From assembly GCA_023150835.1 (NCBI GenBank), contig JAKLKB010000021.1, forward strand, positions 1-64,000: a stretch of 64,000 nt of DNA, in the 5' to 3' direction. Shown here piece after piece: positions 59,061 to 64,000 of this stretch. The position numbers and the translations under genes are program-made. The DNA comes from Myxococcota bacterium. Its GTDB lineage: Bacteria > Myxococcota_C > UBA6777. The notes beneath the pieces are model-generated. The model was not told the origin of the DNA and ran no database searches. It was given only the letters and a program-made list of their open reading frames with translations. Every line of letters begins with the position of its first letter. The stretch's first letter is position 1.

Positions 59061-61046
59061 TCAAGAAAAAGAGGAGGATGAGGAGCGGGAGGGGGATTCT
59101 TCGCGGGTGTCATGGTTCCAAAGCAGAAAGACGCCTGTAAAGACGGCGAGATTGGCGGCGCTCAGGAAAAGATAGACCCATGAGGGGTAGAGGATCGCGG
59201 CGATCATGCAAAAGAAATACATGACAACATAGCGAAGCATCCGCCAATCGAGGGAGATCATCATACTGGCTGTGAATGCAAAGACCATCGGCATCTCAAG
59301 GACGAGCATTTGATGGGGGGTGGTGTTGGCGCGCATCCCTGCGAGTCCATGAAAAATGAAGGTAAACGCCAAGAGCAAGATGTTGTAAGAGATCTTGCGA
59401 TTGATGGCATTTTGGAGGAGGCGTCCGCGCATCAGATAAAACAAGCCCGCGATCAGGAGGGTGGAGACGATATCGGACTGAATGCGATCCCACATCCCGC
59501 CTTGGGAGTAGCCGGCTTGTTCGAGATAGCGGGTGATTAAGGGAGAGAGGCCCCATGTAAAGCCCAAGGCAAGGGCAAAATAGCTGCGTCCTCTTGCGCC
59601 GATGGTGAGGCTCGCGTCTTGCTCCATCTGCTTGAGTTTGCTGTATTCTTCGGCACGTTGGAAGTCGTGTTGAAGAAGATCTTGGATCGCTTGTTGGAGA
59701 GGTTCATTTTCGGCGGGAGGCAGGGGATCTTGCTTGTTGAGTTCGTGCAAGAGGCGTTGGGCAGCGCGGGCGTTGCGTTGTTGGATCTCGTAGCGGATCA
59801 TCAAGGTGAGTGCGCCTTGGAGACCTGCGCGTGCGTGCGGATTGTCGGGCCATTCGCGCAAGGCCTGTTGGAATCCAAAGCGCGCTTCGGAAAAGAAGCT
59901 ATGGATCTGAACGTGGGGATCGTTGTAGCGGCTATCATGGAAATCTTCGGCGTGTTGGAGGGTTTTGCTGAGATCGCGTAATCGCTGTTCTGCGTACTCG
60001 CTGAGCTGCCGAGAGCTGCGGTGTTTAAGAAAAGCCGCGAGGGCTTGGCGCAGTTCTTGGGCGGTACGGAATCGTAGGTTTTGATCGAAGTGCATGGCTT
60101 TGTGTGCGATGGCCGCGAGATCAGGGGGGAGGTGTCGTGGGTAAGGGTAGGGCGGAGAAGAGTAGGCGTGATGGAGGATCTCGGCGATACTTTGGCCTGT
60201 ATGGGGAGCTTGGCCGACCATGATCTCGTGCAAGATCGCACCCAACAAGTACACGTCGGTGGTGGGACTCCATGCGGCGCGTTGCCAGTCGACCATCTCA
60301 GGCGGCATATAGGCGGGTGTACCCGAGATCCCTTTGATATCGCCGACAGAGGGGACGCCCTCAAGCGGTCCAAGCCAACTGACGGCGACACCCCAGTCCA
60401 CGACGTAGACTTCGCCGAACTCGCCGATCATCACGTTGTCGGGCTTGAGATCGCGGTGCAAGATGCCCTTGCTGTGGGCAAAGTGGATCGCGTTGCAGAC
60501 CTGCATCAACGTGCGAAGGTGCCATTCGAGAGGATCAAAACCGGTATCGCTGTATTCGGGGATCTTTTTTTCGTCGAGCAGCAGATCGCTCCATGCGAGA
60601 CCTTTGACTTTTTTCATCACTAAAGCGGGGGAGTCTTCGTGGGTGCGGCCAAGCGCGTACACAGGGATGATGTTGGGATGTTCAAGATAGCCTGTAATCC
60701 GGGCTTCTTGAAGTAGCCGTTGGACAGCTTCGTGGGTGCGGTATTCGGGGGGAAGCATCTTGATCGCGACTTCGCGGGAGAGGGCGGATTGACTGGCAGA
60801 CCAAACTTCGCCCATGCCACCGCGCCCAATGCGATCACGCAACACAAAGTTGACGCCTTCGGTGTGTTGTTCTTCGTTTTCGATCAAGAGTGGCAAGGAG
60901 CGCAGCGGGATCGCGTAGTCGCTCAGGTGAGATTCGGGCATCAACGTGGTGCGAAAAGCGAGGGTGGGTGAACTGGGGTTTCCTTCCGTAAGGGAAAGGC
61001 TCAACCAAACCTGCTCAAATTCCGCGCGCTTGGGGGATGAATCCAT
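59061..61046 (-). CDS. Ser/Thr protein kinase with C-terminal membrane region
   Basis: A 661-residue Hanks-type kinase. Motifs: GRGGMGEVW (about 72-80), VAIKML, HRDLKPDN (about 195), VVDWGVAV (DWG replaces DFG) and GTPAYMPPE. A helical region rich in Ala/Arg/Glu (about 360-490) follows, with TPR-like patterns (NPHARAGLQGALTLMIRYEIQQRNARAAQRLL). Six or more membrane helices lie from about 490 to 645, and the tail is Ser-rich. The usual order of kinase-TM-extracellular sensor is therefore absent; the sensor may be the membrane domain. ATG 61046 has AAAGGAG 12 bases upstream; ATG 61088 is an alternative. The frame is open to 61223. Confidence 0.88.
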   Translation of the reverse strand: MDSSPKRAEFEQVWLSLSLTEGNPSSPTLAFRTTLMPESHLSDYAIPLRSLPLLIENEEQHTEGVNFVLRDRIGRGGMGEVWSASQSALSREVAIKMLPPEYRTHEAVQRLLQEARITGYLEHPNIIPVYALGRTHEDSPALVMKKVKGLAWSDLLLDEKKIPEYSDTGFDPLEWHLRTLMQVCNAIHFAHSKGILHRDLKPDNVMIGEFGEVYVVDWGVAVSWLGPLEGVPSVGDIKGISGTPAYMPPEMVDWQRAAWSPTTDVYLLGAILHEIMVGQAPHTGQSIAEILHHAYSSPPYPYPRHLPPDLAAIAHKAMHFDQNLRFRTAQELRQALAAFLKHRSSRQLSEYAEQRLRDLSKTLQHAEDFHDSRYNDPHVQIHSFFSEARFGFQQALREWPDNPHARAGLQGALTLMIRYEIQQRNARAAQRLLHELNKQDPLPPAENEPLQQAIQDLLQHDFQRAEEYSKLKQMEQDASLTIGARGRSYFALALGFTWGLSPLITRYLEQAGYSQGGMWDRIQSDIVSTLLIAGLFYLMRGRLLQNAINRKISYNILLLAFTFIFHGLAGMRANTTPHQMLVLEMPMVFAFTASMMISLDWRMLRYVVMYFFCMIAAILYPSWVYLFLSAANLAVFTGVFLLWNHDTREESPSRSSSSSFS

Positions 61047-61207
61047 CTTTTTCGACTGCTCCTTTGCTTCCGCAAGGTCCGTCTCCATCGCGGTAGAAGC
61101 TTTCTTTTGGGGAGGGGGCCTCCGTTCCACACGGCAGATCAAAGCACAAAGCACAGCACACAACAACTGAAAAGATGACGGTCGTTTTATCGCGCACGAA
61201 AAAACGA

Positions 61208-61256
61208 AAAGCAGCATATCCAAAGATCAGAAAAAATCTTGGATACGCTGCTTTTG
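61208..61256. terminator. Long terminator-like inverted repeat
   Basis: AAAAGCAGC...TATCCAA...GAT and ATC...TTGGATA...GCTGCTTTT form a stem of about 20 bp with one or two mismatches and a small A-rich loop. T-runs occur on both strands. It lies upstream of the kinase and may terminate a transcript coming from the XRE side. Confidence 0.6.
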
Positions 61257-61543
61257 CGTTTGAGTTGAGCTTTCGGAACACGCTCTTTCGGTTTTTGAAG
61301 CAACAGGCTGAGAAGGTGACAGACTTTTTCGCATCACATCTTTGACATGTTTTATGTATGCGCTACAGGCGCTCTGTCTGTGGGAAAAAACCAGATCACC
61401 AACAAAGAAACAAGGCATCCGACACAACAGATATCAAACATCAATCCATACGAAAAACAAAACAAAACAAAAAGGCTTGCCAACAAAGATGCTTTCAATC
61501 ATCTTTACATTAAAAAAACACAAAAAATCCTTGATCGATAGAA
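61257..61543. other. AT-rich gene-free stretch before the 46-bp array
   Basis: Notably AT-rich compared with the rest of the window, with many A-runs (for example caaaacaaaacaaaaagg). No gene or known motif is evident. Confidence 0.4.
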
Positions 61544-61700
61544 CATACTTACAAAACAAATGGCTTCATACAAAGATGCAAACACAACACATACTTACAA
61601 AACAAATGGCTTCATACAAAAATGCAAGAACAACACATACTTACAAAACAAATGGCTTCATACAAAGATGCAAACACAACACATACTTACAAAACAAACA
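61544..61700. repeat. 46-bp AT-rich tandem repeat, three full copies and one partial
   Basis: Units start with catacttacaaaacaaatgg at 61544, 61590 and 61636, and a partial unit at 61682. The second copy carries two or three substitutions. Open frames across the array are made only of the repeat and are not convincing genes. Confidence 0.9.
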
Positions 61701-61717
61701 AGCCCAGCAGCATCATA

Positions 61718-61821
61718 CGAGATCGGAGTGATGTATACACAAAGGAGAGTACGTAGACGCCCGATTCTTGGGCAGCCACACCTGTCTGCCCCTACCTTTT
61801 TACGATCACGCAACGGGCGGA
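61718..61821. repeat. Dispersed repeat (family B, copy 4)
   Basis: Starts tacgagatcggagtgatg, contains cacaaaggagagtacgtagacgcccg, ttgggcagccacacctgtctgcccctac, and ends acgatcacgcaacgggcgga. It is nearest in sequence to the 46606 copy. Its right end is 25 bp from the stop codon of the XRE gene. Confidence 0.75.
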
Positions 61822-61846
61822 TGTCTAAGTCCTCTCGATACTTGCT

Positions 61847-62086
61847 TTAATGCTCATCTTCAGGGTTTTTTTGGGGTTCCTCTTCGTCGCTAGGAAAGAC
61901 GAGGTGCCGATCTTTGATGTCGATATCCAAAGCTTTGAGCAATTTTCGTTTGGTGGCGTGGCGGCACTTTTCGCCGCGCTCGATGCGATCGATGGTCAAG
62001 ACAGAGATACCTGCTTTGCGTGCGAGTTCAGCTTTGCTGATCATCTGTTCCTCGCGTACTTTTTTGAGATAGTTTTTTTCTGTCAT
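61847..62086 (-). CDS. XRE-family helix-turn-helix regulator
   Basis: A 79-residue protein almost wholly made of one HTH domain: YLKKVREEQMISKAELARKAGISVLTIDRIERGEK, with the recognition helix at GISVLTIDRIERG. The acidic tail (DEEEPQKNPEDEH) follows. Size suggests DNA binding without a ligand domain. ATG 62086 follows AAGG. The AT-rich region just upstream (62087-62150) could hold its own operator; I do not recognise a palindrome with confidence. The target genes are unknown. Confidence 0.9.
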   Translation of the reverse strand: MTEKNYLKKVREEQMISKAELARKAGISVLTIDRIERGEKCRHATKRKLLKALDIDIKDRHLVFPSDEEEPQKNPEDEH

Positions 62087-62221
62087 TTAGGTACCTTGCG
62101 TGTCCTTGTGATACACTAATTAAGCGTAATTTTCATTGACTATGCTTGTTTTTGTGAGCGGACACAAATTCTGTGCGCAAAAAAAAGATAGGGTATTGTT
62201 TTGGAAGGGGAATGAGCGGAT

Positions 62222-63172
62222 TTAGGTCGAAGGTTCTGGGGAGGGGAGAGTGTGTGCGATGGCATACCATGCGGAGGAAGCGGGGAGGAGGGCGCTCCAA
62301 GAGCGGGGGAAGGCATGGGGGCCGAAGAGTGCGCCGAGGAAGGCCCCTGCGACGAGTCCGAGGGTGGGGTAGGGGCCTTTGCGTTGGAGGAGGGCGATCA
62401 AGCGGAGGTGGGGAGGATCGTGGAGGAGGAGCGTGCGGTAAGCGGCTTGGAGAGAAGTGACGACATAGCCGTTGGGGTCGAGGGCTTGGAGGGGGAGCAT
62501 GGGGGCGGATTGGATGGCTTGGGTGACGGTGGGTCCGATGCCAACGAGGCAGAGGGCGGTGTGTCGGTGTTCGCGCCACTGATCGAGGAGGAGCATCCGC
62601 AGGAGACGAGAGGCAAACAGAGAAGCGTCGAGACATCGGGGGTCAGGATGGGTTTGTGCGCAAAGAGCAAGGGTTTCTTGGGCGAGGCGTTTGGGGTGGT
62701 TGAAAAAGAAGAAGGGAGCGAGCAAGGAGCGTTTGAGTCCGCCACTTCCGGCGGCTTGCTTTCGGGAGTCTTCCCAGACTTGGCGTGCGAGAGAAGGGAG
62801 ATCGGGAGAGGTGGGATCGGGTTCGATATCGCTGTCAGAGAATGTGGTGGTAAGAGGTTTTTGTGGTTCAAGAGCGGCCTCAAGGAGTCCGACGACACGC
62901 TCGGTTTGAGGGCCGACAAGCAAGGTTTGATCGCGATAAGAATCGAGGAGGAGTTGTTGTCGGCGCGTTTCGTTGGGTGGGTCACCTTGCAAGAATTCTT
63001 TGGAGAGAGCGAGCAGGTAGCGAAGATCGGGACTCAGCGGGGGGAGACGAAGATGAGAAGCCGGTGTGGTGAGATCGTGAAAGGAGAGGGTGCCTTCGTG
63101 GAGGGCTTGTCCGATGGAGTACCCAGTGATCATGCCGATCAATCCGCCAGAGATTCGATCTTGTCGGTTCAA
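62222..63172 (-). CDS. Degenerate ADP-ribosylglycohydrolase-fold protein
   Basis: A 316-residue helical protein. The start DRISGGLIGMITGYSIGQALHEG resembles the DraG/ARH N-terminus (DRIxGALxGxAxGDALG). SGGLKRSLLAPF and THPDPRCLDASLFASRLL match the next motifs (GxxMRxxPLA; THxDPxA). The last part, ALxxKGPYPTLGLVAGAFLGALFG, stands where GGDTDTxAAxxGAxxGA is expected. Both the first metal motif (TDDT after the N-terminus) and the GGDTD motif are absent, so hydrolase activity is unlikely. TTG 63172 is the only start before the conserved residues, with AAAAGG upstream. No ADP-ribosyltransferase is adjacent. Confidence 0.6.
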   Translation of the reverse strand: MNRQDRISGGLIGMITGYSIGQALHEGTLSFHDLTTPASHLRLPPLSPDLRYLLALSKEFLQGDPPNETRRQQLLLDSYRDQTLLVGPQTERVVGLLEAALEPQKPLTTTFSDSDIEPDPTSPDLPSLARQVWEDSRKQAAGSGGLKRSLLAPFFFFNHPKRLAQETLALCAQTHPDPRCLDASLFASRLLRMLLLDQWREHRHTALCLVGIGPTVTQAIQSAPMLPLQALDPNGYVVTSLQAAYRTLLLHDPPHLRLIALLQRKGPYPTLGLVAGAFLGALFGPHAFPRSWSALLPASSAWYAIAHTLPSPEPST

Positions 63173-63349
63173 GGTTGGGCCTTTTGTTGTGACGAACGAC
63201 CCGCAAGAACAGAGGGGTGGAGGAGGTGAGCGCGGGCGAGGTTCGGTGGGGTTGGGAGGAGCGCAGACGCGTTTTGAGGAGGCTGAGCAGGTGTCGTCCG
63301 CAGACGGCGGCCAACACGACCCCCCAAGTGGTACTTGAGGCGATCGTGG

Positions 63350-64000
63350 TTAGACGAGGCTGATCAGGTATTCGCCTGCGACGTGGGCGAGGTAGGCGAC
63401 GATGCTCAATTCGCCTTGGGTAAAGGGCCGATCGCCCGGGTTATTGTAGAGCTGAATGGCTCCGAGGACGCGCTTTTGGTGTTGGACGGCGGCACAAAGC
63501 ATCGAGCCCGGAACGATTCCGATGTTGTTGAGGATATCGTTTTGGAAGCGGGGGTCTTGCTGGGCGTTGGCGAGGACTTGGTTGATGCCTTCTTTGGCAC
63601 AAAAGCCCGCGATGCCTTGTCCCATGGGGATGCGAAAGTTCAAGAGTTCATCGGCACGTTCGCCTGCGCTGACTTCGAACCAGAGTTCTTGGTGCGGGCT
63701 GTTGATATCGGTGAGCAGGACGGCGCCGCCTGCTGCGTTGACGTTGCTCATCGACAGATCGAGAACGAACTGCATCGCAGCGTGCCGATCTTCGCCATGA
63801 TCATAGATCTCCATCGCACGCATGAAGGCGTCGGCGAGGATCTCTGTGGTCATCCCGGGCTTGTATTTGCCTTCGCTGTCGGAAAGCGAGAGCGACTGCG
63901 AGGCACCTCGCGCAGGGGATTTGGCGGGCGCAGGTGCGGGCTGTGCGGTTGGTTTGGCAGGCGCGGGTTGTGCTGGAGGTGGAGAGGAAAAGGCGGATGC
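63350..64000 (-). CDS. GAF-domain protein, N-terminus beyond the window (partial)
   Basis: The reading frame is open to the right edge. The portion seen has a Pro/Ala/Lys/Ser-rich linker (63854-64000) and then a C-terminal GAF domain: MQFVLDLSMSNVNAAGGAVLL, IPMGQGIAGFCAKEG, VLANAQQDPRF, SMLCAAVQHQKRVLGAIQLYNN, and a terminal helix. GAF domains bind small ligands or act in signalling. ATG 63853 inside the frame would give a 167-residue GAF protein, but the coding character of the sequence before it points to a longer gene. Upstream domains cannot be seen. Confidence 0.8.
   Translation of the reverse strand, partial: ASAFSSPPPAQPAPAKPTAQPAPAPAKSPARGASQSLSLSDSEGKYKPGMTTEILADAFMRAMEIYDHGEDRHAAMQFVLDLSMSNVNAAGGAVLLTDINSPHQELWFEVSAGERADELLNFRIPMGQGIAGFCAKEGINQVLANAQQDPRFQNDILNNIGIVPGSMLCAAVQHQKRVLGAIQLYNNPGDRPFTQGELSIVAYLAHVAGEYLISLV

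Noticed and set aside
61342-61731. Frames made of repeated HTKMQTQHILTKQ-like units
   Set aside because: They are translations of the 46-bp non-coding array with poor start context.
62252-63229. 325-codon forward frame opposite the ARH-like gene
   Set aside because: Gly/Glu-rich shadow; the reverse frame has ARH-fold motifs. Some doubt remains because neither has a strong ribosome site.
1-64000. tRNA and rRNA genes, insertion sequences, prophage
   Set aside because: Reading both strands, I saw no cloverleaf-like tRNA pattern, no rRNA segment, no transposase and no phage structural gene. A covariance-model scan would be decisive for small RNAs.

Overview
The window looks like chromosomal DNA from a Myxococcota-type (former Deltaproteobacteria) organism of moderately high GC. 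This is inferred from gene content: a PEGA-repeat Ser/Thr kinase, a second membrane-anchored Ser/Thr kinase, FHA proteins, a DUF4388/J-domain protein, an AgmX/TonB-like protein, a MopE-like Cys-rich lipoprotein, an ETF-type membrane Fe-S oxidoreductase and many lipoproteins. I saw no rRNA, tRNA, phage, transposase or complete CRISPR-Cas locus.

Layout. 0.3-2.3 kb: a putative alpha/beta hydrolase and a PIN-like protein that converge and overlap. 2.5-10.1 kb: AddB and AddA recombination helicase/nuclease genes. 10.3-13.9 kb: an SDR oxidoreductase and a PEGA kinase. 13.9-18.5 kb: two short transcription units with near-identical predicted promoters; one encodes a small protein and a membrane histidine kinase, the other a class 1 isoprenoid-synthase-like protein, a SAM methyltransferase and a GNAT acetyltransferase. 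18.5-25.6 kb: a gluzincin/beta-propeller/beta-barrel fusion, an unrecognised 528-residue protein, a lipid-anchored hydrolase and an outer-membrane-like protein. 25.9-32.4 kb: an RND efflux pump with its adaptor, then a histidine kinase. 32.8-36.8 kb: a Cys-repeat lipoprotein, a ferritin-like protein, a lipoprotein and methionine aminopeptidase.

37-48.9 kb: a Gly/Met-rich protein with an RTX-type C-terminal domain, an SRPBCC protein, a DUF4388-DnaJ protein, an ETF:menaquinone-oxidoreductase-like Fe-S protein, an FHA protein fused to a CpaF domain without its ATPase motifs, a second FHA protein and a metallo-beta-lactamase-fold hydrolase. 49-57 kb: a MopE-like lipoprotein, a 5'-nucleotidase, a lone DNA methyltransferase, an AgmX-like protein with paired Cys modules, and an anti-sigma/sigma pair. 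56.7-64 kb: TlyA and FadL, a Ser/Thr kinase, an XRE regulator, a degenerate ADP-ribosylglycohydrolase-fold protein, and a GAF protein that runs off the right edge.

The genes lean towards signalling and the cell envelope. There are two Ser/Thr kinases and two FHA proteins (possible readers of phospho-Thr), two histidine kinases without adjacent response regulators, one sigma/anti-sigma pair, and at least seven predicted lipoproteins or outer-membrane proteins.

Intergenic DNA is rich in repeats. One family forms three consecutive hairpins with compensatory base changes between copies. Another family of about 100 bp sits directly at the 3' ends of genes in all four fuller copies. Other repeats are a 136-bp tandem duplication, a 46-bp AT-rich tandem array, a 38-bp repeat pair with a 35-bp spacer that resembles a one-spacer CRISPR, and a 33-bp x4 array inside addA.
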